Assembly: GCF_028389875.1 (NCBI RefSeq)
Contig: NC_084671.1
Span: 1,310,501-1,374,500, forward strand
Reading direction: 5' to 3'
DNA from: Rhea pennata
Taxonomy: Eukaryota > Chordata > Aves > Rheiformes > Rheidae
DNA length: 64,000 nucleotides
In this document: in pieces, positions 24,468-36,648 of the stretch
Layout of the letters: each line of letters begins with the position of its first letter
How positions within the stretch are numbered: position 1 is the stretch's first letter
The notes under the pieces: generated by a model
Told to the model about the DNA's origin: nothing
The model's input: the letters and a program-made list of their open reading frames with translations, nothing else
Databases searched by the model: none
Made by a program: the position numbers and the translations under genes

Positions 24468-27400
24468 TAATTTTCTTTAGGGCATAGTTATTAATGAGAG
24501 AAATAGATACAGTACAAATAGTGACTAAATGAAAAGGAAATGTTTACATAACTTACATGATACGAATGCTGAGAAGCTTGTCTGAGCATTGATAATAATT
24601 ACAGCCTGTATTATTCAATGTGGGGTATGCATATGTATGTGCACTCGCAGTGTACTTCAGAGTTACAAAGACTTCCAACTCCTCAATCACTTATTTAATG
24701 AAGATTTGCTTTGTTGTAATTTGTGCATTACCCTAGCCTGGTTATGTAGCAGTATCAGTAGGTAAATTGCTGTGACCTACATAACTAAAACCCCCAAATG
24801 TCTGTACTTTCTTTACTCCATATCTTCTAGTTTTCTAGCTTGATATCAAACACTGGCTAAAGGATGTGCATAGCATAGTTAAGATACTGACTGTTCTTCT
24901 TAACCTTAACATTGTATAACTTTTAAATGTATCTCTCTTTCTCTGTAAAACAAAAATTATTAGCGTTATTTCAGAAATTAGGCTAATGATTGGACAAGTA
25001 ATCTGTCAAACTAGGAATATTTCTGGAGTCAGTCCTTTTCAGCTTTCCTTTGTTTCTTTTTCTTTTGTCCTGTTTCATTTAATATGTGTAATAGCCGCAC
25101 ATTTGGACTAATTCCATATACCTACATTTCCGCACCCTCCTTTTCCTTTTTGCTTCTCTTTTTCTTATAATAGAGATCGTGTTGCAGAGGCCGGGTATTC
25201 TCTGAATCCACAGCCACCACAGGAATGAGAGGGTTGCACAGCAGCAGTGTTGTCAGAGAGTGCAGGTTATCCAAGTCCTTATTTTCAAGGAATGGTACTT
25301 TTTAAAGGCGACTGCTTATCTAAAACGTGAATTGTGTGCATGAAAATAAGGTATCGTGAGCTCAGTTTTTACTGGACAAATGTAGATATTACAGAAGCAC
25401 TCATGTATTACGGAGTAATTGGCACCTTTTCTAAATAGTTAAATAGAAAGCAGAAGCTCAGGTTGCTTGGAAACTTAGCTGTTTCTTTGAATTGTTTGTG
25501 TAAGACACAGTTGAACATATTAGTATAGCTATGTGAATAGTGTTTGTTTGGGTTTTCCTGTATTTTCAGTGAATGAGCCTTCCAAACTGTTAAATCCACT
25601 TTAAAAGTCTCACTTGAACTATTTAAAGTAGAGACAGGGTGGAGGAAAAAAACAACATTTTTAGGAGAATTTTTAAAACCCCTTTGATTAATAGTCTTCA
25701 AAGGAAGTGGGAGGGGAGAAAAAAACTGAAAAATACCACACCAGCCTAAAATTATAATCTTAATTCTTTCTTGTCTGGAAAGTCTAATGGCTCAAGAACT
25801 TGTTTTTTTTAGAACTCAGAGTAAAAAGAGAATTCGTAACTCCCGTTCAGACTTCAGGCATATTTTATTTCCTGACTTATGCAATCTTACTAAACTGTAA
25901 CAAAACCCATGTGCTGGTTTTCTACAACCTCACTGGTGCAAATAATGAAAGTGGTTTTAAAATAAAAACTTTTTTTCTCTATATTTTCAAACTATCACTT
26001 CCCATTTAAGATAGTAGGAAAAACTACCCTTTTCTTTCAAAAACATTTGGGTCTCAGTATATGCTATATTTTAAGCAGCCTTTCCTTTTCTTAAATATAT
26101 AAAATAAAAAAATTGAGTATAAATGTATGGTTGTAGCTATCAGTCATTTTGGTCACCCAGACAAAAGTTTAGCGAGCTGAAGAGCATGCACTGATAAAAA
26201 CACAGTGTTTAGTCAAAATTGCTTCGAGCCTATGTCTAGGAACTTTGGCTTAGAACATGTTTAGTGGAAGCTCTCCAGAAACACCAAGATAGCATTCTAA
26301 TAAATGACAAGGCCGTTTCTGATTGAACAAAGCTGCCTTTGTTAGAAGCAGAATACAGACAGCAAAGTCTGTCTCTGCTTTTGGGAGCTCATTGGAATGT
26401 CTCTAACAAAGAAGAGTTGATCTGCATAAGTCGTGCAGCATACAGTGTGTATGGTCGTGTTTGTCTGTGAGGGCATCTTGTAACGTTGCTTCGAAAAGCT
26501 TAAGTCTTACATGGTGTATTTGCCTGTATGCGTAATATGACAGTTCATAAATGATAGAGCACAAAATTGCACAAATTGCATCTAGATTCATTGAAAACTG
26601 TTAGACTGAGATGTAAGCTGGTGAGTGTGCAGTAGGCTGGCTTATTCCCAAATAAAAGCTTATGTAGGCTGAGAATACTGTATAATCAATCTTACTGATC
26701 AAAAAAAACCCTCTCAAATCTCAGTATGTGGTGTAAAAGAGGTCAGTTTCCCAAGATGCTGTCTTGGGAAAGAGGAGTTACAGGGAAATCAGTTAAGTGT
26801 TTTGGAGAACAATTGGTCTGACAGGTCTAATCGCTGAATTTATGACTATGGAAAGCTTTAGTATTTGTTTCTCTCTCTCTTCCATTAGACCAGCAAAAGA
26901 CAAGAAGCTTATGGAACATCAAAAGGTTAGCATTAACAGAAAAAGACAAGAACAAAAAACAGTTTGACAGATTCAGGCTGTGCGAACTATATATTGTATA
27001 GTGATCTCAACAGTGAAGCCTCTGTGGGCTTGTGAGGCAGTTGAACATCTTATCTGAGAGTCTTTCATTTAATTTCATGTGTGTGAGTGTTTAGTAGGAA
27101 CCAGATAAGCTTTTTCATATTTTTTATTTTATTTTATTTTTTTTTGTAAATTAGCTTAATACTTTACCTCTTTCCAACATCCTTATGTTGATGTGTTTTT
27201 ATCTTGGTGCACCTTTTTTTTTTCCACAAGAAAATTTCATTTGAGGAGATTGTGTATTGTGTATTGAGCTACTTAGCTAGGTATTAAACATTGCTCTTGG
27301 AGAATGTAGAAAATTTTGTTGCTCAGTTTCTTGAGAACATTGCAAAAAAACCCCGTCTATAATAAAGAACTTCAGATACTATTAATCGACCCTACGTGAT

Positions 27401-30400
27401 TCAGATAAATGGAGAATTATTCATTAATTATAGCTCACCAATTTGATTTTCAGGTAAGACAGCAACACTAACAGTTATTAATATCCTCTGCTCCTATTTG
27501 GGTTAGTGAAACATATTGATGGTCTTAGTCCCCTTGCTACATTTTATCACAGTTCCTGCAGTTCTGTGCAATTTTTTAAGAAGATTTAGTAATGACCTGC
27601 AAGAACAACCCACCTGTGCATTTTTACCCAACTGTTCAGTGAACACTGGAAGTTTTGAAGTGGAGAACTTGCTTCCTCATCAATAAGGTTGAGTGATTGT
27701 TGGATATGGTGGACAGGCAAACAGGAGTAAGAGGGAGAAAAATCCTCCCAAGTAATGTGGAAGCAGGATGTGAGGCACAACCTGGTTGTGGCTACGGTCA
27801 GAAGCTGGTAGATTGTGTGGACCCCTAGCTGGTGTTGGTGATCACTGGGACCGTATATCATGCTTGTATTTTCAGCACGTTGCAAGGCTCTTTTGAATTT
27901 ACCATTTGTGGGTTGTGCCTTCACGCAGCCTTGCTGCATACTCTGCTTTACTGCCTATGGGGCATTTCTTGATTGTCAGGAGATCCCAGGGAGTCCAGGA
28001 TATGTTGTGAAGCAGTCAGTTCCAACATTTTATTTTTTTTTTTTTTCTAAATTTTAGGTGCTCACAGAACACGTTTAGAGTTTTTACATCCTATTGATTC
28101 CTTGGTACAGTGGATTTATCTTTGTGTTTCTTCAGATTGGCTTCTTGATGTTTTAACATCAGTGCTCATTACTGAACTCCTTAGCCTAGTTTCTAGGAAT
28201 TACTTGTTTAGAGATTTATTTTGGCAGTTGAAAAAACTCACTGAATTGGCCTGCATTGTATTTCTTTGCAAATTTGTAGTAGTTTTGGTTAACAATAACT
28301 TTAAAATAATATGCAGCTGGTACTTTGCTTCCTAACTAGTGATTGCTCTTCTATAAGTTTGCTTACTTAGTGGAGGCAAAATTAGGTATATGACGGTAAT
28401 ATTCAGGAATAGTAACTCTGAACAGAATTGTACTTTTCTCAGCTTATTTTCTTGAATGAATAGAACTTAGAGAAACCTTTTTGAAATAAGTTTAGAAATT
28501 TGCATATAATGGATAATACTTAGTTTAGTAAATAACTAGAAATTGTCTATGGAAAAAGCGCCCTTGAAGAAAACATCTAGCTTTGTAGAAATTACAATAA
28601 GCATGTAGGTTCAAAATAATCTTTTAAAATCTACTTAGAAGAATGTTCAGAACTTGTGCAGATTCCCATCCATCTCTTTCATGGTGTATTTTCATGCTAT
28701 CTAAGAAGACTAAATTGTGGCCAGCTGTTACCAGATGTGGAGGAACAAAACAACAGTGAAATAGGAGGTGAGTCTGCCACTTCAGTAACTGGAGGAGGAT
28801 CACACTGTCTGCTTGACAGTTTTTGAAAGCGTTTTTCCCACTTTTTCTGAATTACCTCCATTGGTATGCTAACTTCGGTCACAGAACTTCCCTGTCCATT
28901 AGCTCCAACACATCACCCACTGTAACAGTTGTGACCAAAGCAGGGTCTTTTCTGCCTGATCCTTTTAGAAACCTTGCTGAGCCCAAGATTTTCACCGCTG
29001 ATAGTGATGTGCGGAGGTCACCAATAAAATGGATTTTTTTCTTAAAACATTTTCTGAGAACAATCATAGATTTAATATGACATTGATTTAGTGTAACAGA
29101 GATGTGTAGAGAATATTGTGTCCTTGTGTCATGTTTAAAATTCCATTCAAATTTCCCATTGCCTTCTTAATTTCAGACACCCCTGTAAAGGAATGTGAGC
29201 TAGTAGTTGGTAAAGAAAAAACTGCTTATGTTCACAGTTCTCTTATCTTTGACTTGCTTAATCCTTTGTGAAATTAAATCTAGTTCTTGTGTTGGATTTC
29301 ACAGTCTCTGTGCTAGCCTCCTTACCTTGGCCACCACACTGGATTGGAAGGCATTTTAAAAGGCCATTTCTGAAGAGGCCTTTGAGCATCTTCAGTGACA
29401 CTGTGTATTGCACAGAGGTAAAGGGTGTTGTTCCGTGTCAGTTTTAATAGAAAGTGACTTTTCAGAGCACTTTTGCAGCTCCAATGAATTTAGCCTGATC
29501 CTAAAGCCAGTTTGTAAACCAGATGGGACTAGAAACCAGAGTATGCTTTTTCTCTCTAATGGATTGTGCAGTATCTCCAAGAAACACTTTCTTCATGATT
29601 CCTCCCCCCCTTTTATCCCTTCAATAATGACTTCAATGAAATTAAAACATTAGCAGCATGAAATTTACGTTTGATCAGAATATCTGCTGTATCCCAGAGG
29701 TCATTGTGAAGTGTGGATTGTGTAACTAGTTTTCTGTTTCTCTCTAGTATCCTGCCTCCATTTCACTGAACAAATCTTGAGATGCTCATAAAAATTTGCA
29801 TAGGCGCAGTTTAATCCCTTTATTTATTATATCCCTTTTATAATGCCCTTTTAAGTGGAATTAGTTGGTGTAATATTTTAAGGAGAACTTCAAATCATAT
29901 TAATGATTATTAACTCATGTTGCTATTAAAATATAGCCTATGTATCTGGATTTTTTTTTTTAATCAAGGCAGCTAGTTTGCATTAGCTATCTGACTGTAT
30001 AAGCCCTAGTTGAGATGGAAGGCAGAGCATTTTTACAGTTGTGTAGTTGAATTTACTAAACTTTTTTTTACAAATCCTTGGAGCTGGCATCTCTTGCTTA
30101 CTTCAGAATAAAATCTTCAGGGGATTGTTTCTGAATAATTTCACAGTGAAGTAGTACATTAAATATCTTGTTTTGGTTTTAGGGTTTTTTATTTGGCAGT
30201 GGAGATGAACACTGTATTTATGATCTTTTTTTACTGTGTAATTAAAGCCCACAGGATTTCCATTTGCAAAAATCAAGAATAACAGATGAAAATCCTCTCA
30301 ATACAAACTCCACATCCTCCCATTACAAACTCCAGTGCTTAACTGACCAGAGGACGGAGAGAACTTGCTCTCTTCGTGGCTTTTGTTCATGAGTTTTCTG

Positions 30401-30474
30401 GAGTGAACCAGAGTGTTTTTCAATACTTCCCTTTCTTTCTTTTTTCTTCTTTAACTCTGTTTGCAGTTCTTCTC

Positions 30475-30900
30475 TGGCATCCCAGGGGTGGGAGGACCGG
30501 AACAGTCCTACCCACGTCCCCCTTGCGTTAGGGTTGGTGTCAGCTGGCAAGGCCGGACGCAGGCTACGCCGTGAAGCGCTCGCCTGCCGTCTGGGTTGCT
30601 CCTGATTTTTCTGTCCAGGTCTTCGCAGCCTGTCATATGTAATCCTGTCTCTGCTTCTTTCTCTTTTTCTGTCCCCCTCCATGCAAAAGATGATTCTGAT
30701 TTACCGCTTCTTTTGAACTGCATTGACAGCAAATGCGAGGTAGTAGTGAGAGGTGACATGTCCGCGCCTTGAGAAAAGCTCGAAGCAGCTGAGCCAAGCC
30801 TGTGGCGCTCAGCTGCCGTGTCGTCCCGCTGCGTGACTCTACGGGTGCAGTCGTGTCGGGCTTCAGCTGCGGTTCCTGCGGTCTGACAGTTTTGAAGGTG
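30475..30900. other. CpG-rich patch inside the 17-kb intron
   Basis: About 400 bp with roughly twenty CpGs, around GGCCGGACGCAGGCTACGCC and GTCGTCCCGCTGCGTGACTC, in an otherwise CpG-poor AT-rich intron. Minus-strand open frames of 119 and 138 codons overlap it but resemble nothing I know. It could be an intronic CpG island, an alternative or antisense promoter, or a young inserted sequence that has not lost its CpGs. Confidence 0.4.
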
Positions 30901-31955
30901 TTTGTCGGGGGAAAGGTAATCCAATTAGGTTTCTGAATTTACAAAAACAATATTCTTAACTAGTGACTATTAAAATCTTGTTTTGTTTTACCTCTTTATT
31001 ATTATTCAGAGAAACCGTTATTGTTCATGAGAGGACTCTAAAGAGAATTTTGGTAAATTTTCTTACATATGTGTGCTTGTACTCAAAGCTTCATCTTAGC
31101 TCTGTCCGTGTTCTGCTACCAAAATTATTCTGACAAATTGTCCCCGGGCTCCTCTCTGAAAAATGTAGCTCTGAAGAACCGTGCTCTCCATTTATCTTCC
31201 ATATGGAAGTGCAGCACAGCTGGATGTAACTCAGCCTCCGGGACTTTTATGAGGAGATCCCCTTCAAATTTTATCTCTAATAATAGAATTATATTTCAAA
31301 ACTCTTCTGGCAGTCCTTTGTCTAGGACTTTGTGTCCTATTTTCCTTTCGCCTCTATAAAAAAGTACTTTTGGAGAGCCTCAGATGCTTTTTCCCTTCTG
31401 TCTGGGCCGATTGAGATTTCCAACCTGAGAACTGATAGTTCTCTACCTGTCACATTTTCTGCAAGTGATTTTTTTTTTCTAACATTACCAGTGTATCTTC
31501 TTTTCTTAAAAAGCAGAGAGTGACCTTACCTACGAGTAATTTTTGGATGTTTTGTGGTATCCACACATCAATTTTTGCATCAAATGAAGGTATCTCAGTT
31601 TAAGATTAAATATTGATAGGGGCAAGAATTTAAACCTAGGTGAATGATCTTAAAACTATAACCTCTACCAAGAGAGTCATGACAGCCCTTTCTATTGCAT
31701 TTCAGGACCAGAATGGTAGATTTTTTTTTTACTGTCTGCTTTATTTTGTGTGCACTGATGCAAAAGATCCATTTTTGGTGCGAGTGGTGCCTGGAGATGT
31801 TCTTCCCTCTGCTCCATCACTGCCTCAGTTCTGTCAGCAAGATCAGGGAACTAATTGAGCTGAAAAATAACCCCCAGAACAAAATAAGTTGAAGTTCTTT
31901 CTTTCACTTCCCCTCGTCCCTGTCATCTGATTTCAAGTGTCACCTGTAAGCAGTT

Positions 31956-32218
31956 CATAGAATCGTAGAATCAGTAAGGTTGGCAGGGACCTCTGGAGAT
32001 CATCTAGTCCTACCCCCCTGCTCAGCAGGTCACCTAGAGCATGTTAGACAGGGCTGCATCCAGGCGGGCCTTGAAGATCTCCAGAGAAGGAGACTCCACA
32101 ACCTCTCTGGGCAACCTGTGCCAGTGCTATGTTGCCCTCACAGGGAAGAAATTCCCCCTCACGGTCGGGTGGAGCTTCCTGTGCTTCAATTTCTGCCCAT
32201 TGACTCTTGTCCTGTCTT
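31956..32218 (-). mobile_element. CR1 LINE 3'-end fragment, 5'-truncated
   Basis: Reverse-complement CR1 tail of about 260 bp. It starts with ATAGAATCGTAGAATCAG (the 3' terminal octamer-type repeat). It then shows GGACCTCTGGAGATCATC, AGACTCCACAACCTCTCTGG, GCAACCTGTGCCAGTGCTAT, GGGAAGAAATTCCCCCTCAC, and CCATTGACTCTTGTCCTGTC at the truncated end. It is longer and closer to the usual avian sequence than the copy at 941-1125. It is also antisense to ARHGEF26. No coding part of the LINE remains. Confidence 0.93.
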
Positions 32219-33092
32219 TTGTGGCCTAACCTCTGCGTAAAGAATTACATGGGTGAATATTTGTGTTGAAGTACAGTTGTTGGGTAGAACAAAAGTTCTT
32301 AAATAGTTTTGGGGTCATGGCTGGAAGGGTTTATCCAGTACGTGGTTACCTAGCCTTTCCTGCAAAGCATCTCTGCCAGAGTCATTGGCTGAAACATGCT
32401 GTCTGCACAGATCTCGGCTACACATGCTTTGTTGCTGCCTCTGGTAGCAGCTTAGGACTCCTGCACAGACTTCCAGTGTTACCATTGCTGCATGAGGCAT
32501 CAAAAAGGAAAAATGTATTAACTGCACATTTTTATTGTAGTAAAGTGAATGTTCAACAGTTACTCAGACTTGGAGTTGTGCTTTCCTTAAACAAGTAAAG
32601 ACTGATAATGAGGAGTCTCTAAATTGAGACTGACTGAATGATAATTCTTCAAGACATCGGTCCAGTCTTAGAGAACTGCCATTGCCTCTCTTTTTGCACA
32701 AAAAGAGCATGTAGCTTTGAGGAGGCACAAAGTTGTTCATCAGTCTAGAAATAGCTGTGTTTAGGAAGCCTGTCAGAGAGGGAGGATGTGTGTTCCCTTG
32801 GCTCCTCACATGTATCGTTGGGTAAGTGTGCTTTATTTAAATGAGATTTTAAAGCTATACAGTCTTCTATTGGACCACAAATTCATAGGAAGGTGAAAGC
32901 TTTCCTTGCAGATAGATGAGTTATATTATATATTGCTCCACATTGTTCTGGACTGCTGTGAGGTTGAGCTGGCCTAGGAAAATCGGGCTGCCTGGGAATA
33001 TTTTTGTATCCTACATGTCCTGCTATAACTTCTTCTGCTGCGGATGATGTTGTATCAGTATGAAAATCATGTGTATAGATGTACTTTTTGTT

Positions 33093-33122
33093 AACAGTTT
33101 ATAGCAGTTTATAACAGTTTAT
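33093..33122 (+). repeat. 10-bp tandem repeat, 3 units
   Basis: Three adjacent copies of AACAGTTTAT, the middle one AGCAGTTTAT. Small local duplication without other context. Confidence 0.85.
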
Positions 33123-34915
33123 TTCAAATGCAGCTTTATGTGCAGGAGTATCAAAAACTGCAACTTTTTCTCTTACCTTCAAGTTTTTGTGATAGCTCAC
33201 TGCCCTGGATAATTTCTGAGGCCAGTGCGTGCTGAAGTGCTGAGGCTGCTGGTAAGGTAAGTCTAGTGCTCCTCAGTGCCACAGTCAGTGCTGCCTGGCT
33301 CTGCCAGGCTCGGTCCTCCTCTGGACCTTGCTTGTGTCGAGTTTCCAGTGAGCCTGTTGAGCAGCACCTGCACAGCCCTGGAAGCTGCCATGATGTTACG
33401 GTTAGCACTTTTGTACTTTGAACTTGCTTTCCCTTGATGGCGAAAGCTAGCCTGGTGCCAGCTTAGCCCAGGCACCCACGTGAGAGCCGGTAACGCCCGG
33501 GCAGGGCTGCAGGAGGGCGATGAAAATGGCACGCTCCAGGCTTTCCCCTGGTGCTCTGGCTTCCATTGGGATTTGTAGGCCCTGGTGGACAGTTCTCTGG
33601 TCGGCATGCTTCCCTCAAGACTAAGCAATGTTAAGTTTTATGTGGTTCGTGTTTTTATTATTAACAAAAATTTCTTCCTAAATGTCAAGTTTGATCAGTT
33701 ACTGTGCATAAAGTAACAAAAGTAGTACTTGCTAGGAGTAATTTTTGGTTGATTATTATGAAGCTAGGTACTGGAGGTGACAAGAGTTCTTTAGAGCCTG
33801 AGAAAAACGCCCATGCTTTACTTGTTCCTCTGCTGTCAAAGTGCTTTGTTTGCCATGTTTATTAATTTGGACGTTTTAGCAAGTGTGTTTACGGATATAG
33901 TCTCATTCTTGTCATTAGAGAGCTTCACAAAATAATTTGTAAATTTATAAATTTTTTGTTTGTGACATCCAGGAAACCATTTCTTTCCATGTTAAATGAG
34001 TATGTAGATGACTTTTGGACCTAGGGAGACATGCAGAATCATACTACTTGCTCTATTTAATAGGATAATAGGATTACTTTGTTCAGCCTGGGAGGGATGT
34101 TTAAAATAACACTCCTGTTGTCATGTCTTGATAATTTATCAAAAAGATTTATATTGCTAGTGCCACAAAGTGTTCTTTATGGATTTCTTTGTTAGTGCGT
34201 ATTAATTGATTGAATTATGATTTGTTTCTCCAAAATGTACAGCATTGAACTAGATGCTCTGAACACTGAACTATCACGAGAATCTCCCTGTAACAGAACA
34301 TACTGACAGTGTTGCCATGGCCCTTTTATTGTCCTGGATTTCTACCAGAACGCTATGAGCCGTTGAGAAGGCTGGTGGCTTGCCATCGGAGCACTTCCTC
34401 GTGGGTAGGCCTGCTACTGAGAGTTGTTCCAGTCTGTTGCAGAATGAACGAATAGTTTGTTACTGCCTTTCTTGTTATTTCTCTTCGCAGTCACTCAGTG
34501 GTTATTGCCTAATCAAAGATATTTTTGTGGACTACGAAGTAATAATATAGCTTTTGTGATAGTTCTGTCAAATACGAACCATTGTTTAGAACTGAATTCT
34601 TTACGGACTTAAGTAGCAAATGCTGTACTTAATGAAAACACTTAACTTTGAATGTTCTGCAAGACCGAATTACTTCAGGCAGCTCTTTTCATATATTTCT
34701 GTTACATTGAAGAAATAGTGGCAGTAATACAATAAAGATATGATTTAGAATTTTAAAATCACCAATGCTATTTTTCCTTTTTTCCCTTTTTTTAGAAAGC
34801 AACTTAAGAATTCCCAGTAAAGCATATACAACATGTTTCCATTAACATGAAGTTGTGTATTGCTTTCTCCTCAAAAAGAAAATGTTGATTTCTGTGTCCT
34901 CCATGCCCCCCTCCG

Positions 34916-34947
34916 CCCCCCCCCCCCCCCCACACACACACACACAC
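34916..34947 (+). repeat. Compound poly-C and (CA)n repeat
   Basis: Sixteen C residues (34916-34931) run into about eight CA units. Same order and strand as the repeat at 20924-20954. Confidence 0.9.
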
Positions 34948-36625
34948 TGCTTGGAAGCCAGGTTCCCCCCTCCTCATGTCTCCCTGGCATGAGTTTATGG
35001 TACTTTCTCAGGAACTTGGCACTGTCAATTGAAATTTTGCACACAATATATTTTTTTCATGAGTTCTTGTACTTTGGAATTCATGCTTGGCAGTGCCAAG
35101 GAGGTTAATACAGTCAATGTTAAAGTTAGTCTTTTCTGCTTTATATTAAATACAGTTACTAGACTGAAGAGTAACAGCTTCAACTAGGATATCCAATGAA
35201 TATTTACACTAGCTTAGGTGTGCCTTCAAAAAATGAATGAATTATATTTTCCAACTTCCATTTATATAGAAGAAACAGAGAACAAGGTATGTGCCAGTTA
35301 AGTTTGATTTCATATAAAGCATCAGCTCAGTTTGATTTTGTGTAGTGGATGTCTAAAATACACCTGGGGAATTTCCCTCTATTCGAGTTTGGTCATGAAG
35401 GAATAAATTATTATTTCATGCCAGTTAAGGATGCTCTGAAGAATCTAGGAAGAAATCAATTAGTGGGAAGATGCGCTTTGTGCACTGGTATGTTGTTACT
35501 CTCTCAGTCCCTTCCTGTGGAAAGTATGCTGATGGCATTTTGTGGGGTGAAACCGAGTATCAATGTAGTGGATTCAGGGAAAGCCGTGGCATCAGGAACT
35601 GCTGTGTCAGGTTTGGAACCTAAGTATTTCTAACATTGCTCAAGTCTAGAGCTAATCAACTTTTCTTCTATGACAGTGCTGGTTCTCTTCAATCTTCAGC
35701 AGAGTTAAAAACTGCTTTGTGCTTTCTTAGGTGAAATAAAAATCGTTAGCTTTATTAATAGAATGATGATGCTGCCTACAAAGGAGCTGAGATTTTTAGC
35801 AACCATAGTCTGTATTTTTTCATTTTGGAGAGAACGGTGGCCAGAGCCCTATGAAGGTCACTGATGTACAGTTTGAGGAAAGGAAATTTTTGTTGAAGGA
35901 CTCCCAGCTTCTGCCTTCTTCCCAGTTGCAGTAACACCTCCGTGAATGTGTGGTACCTGTAGAGGGAAGAGAGAATCTTTTATTGTTTTTAAGGTCCGAA
36001 ATAGAAAGCATTCAGAGGTAAATACTCAGACCTCTTATAATTAGCCTTCGAGTTTCAGTTCTTTTTGTTTAAATGTAAGGTATGTTTTTGAATTCCAGTA
36101 CAGAAATCTTTGGGGAAGGAATAGAGATAATGTCAGTAAGTCACGGATACTGTTTTTAATTTAGAAAACATCCCTGTTTTAAGATAAGAGAGGTGTTTAT
36201 TTTACTATCTTAAGTAGTATTGTTGTGACCATGATTTACTGGGCATAGGCAAATTATTTTATTTGACCTTCAGTTTCTTATCATCATGCTTTCAGCAGGA
36301 AATTAGGATGTGGGTACGTCGGTATGAGAGAGGATAAGTAAGAGCAGGGTTGTTATGGAAACCAGCTCCTTCTCCTCTGCCCATTTTCTGCGCTTTGTTC
36401 ACAGTAATAGCTCTCACTATGCATTCATTATATACAGCTCTGTATGTGTCAGTATTGGCAAACTCTGTGTCTACGGTGAGCTCGGATGCAAATAATCAAT
36501 TCAGATTTTCTGCAGTAGTCCTGACCTTTCTGTGTATTCCTTTCATCTGCTGTCCTTTGAGTTTGTGTGCTGCTTGATCCTGAATGATAGATTTGATTCC
36601 TCAAGGTAATCATTCCTCAAATTCC

Positions 36626-36648
36626 TTTTTTTTTTTTTTTTTTTTTTT
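36626..36648 (+). repeat. Poly-T run (23 T)
   Basis: Uninterrupted T homopolymer in the 17-kb intron, followed by GGCCTGCC. No retrotransposon body is recognised beside it. Confidence 0.9.

Noticed and set aside
27586..27939. 117-codon minus-strand open frame
   Set aside because: No similarity recognised to any gene, transposon protein or retroviral protein; nothing around it supports a retrocopy.
31980..32240. 86-codon open frame
   Set aside because: Also translated CR1 tail, non-coding side of the element.
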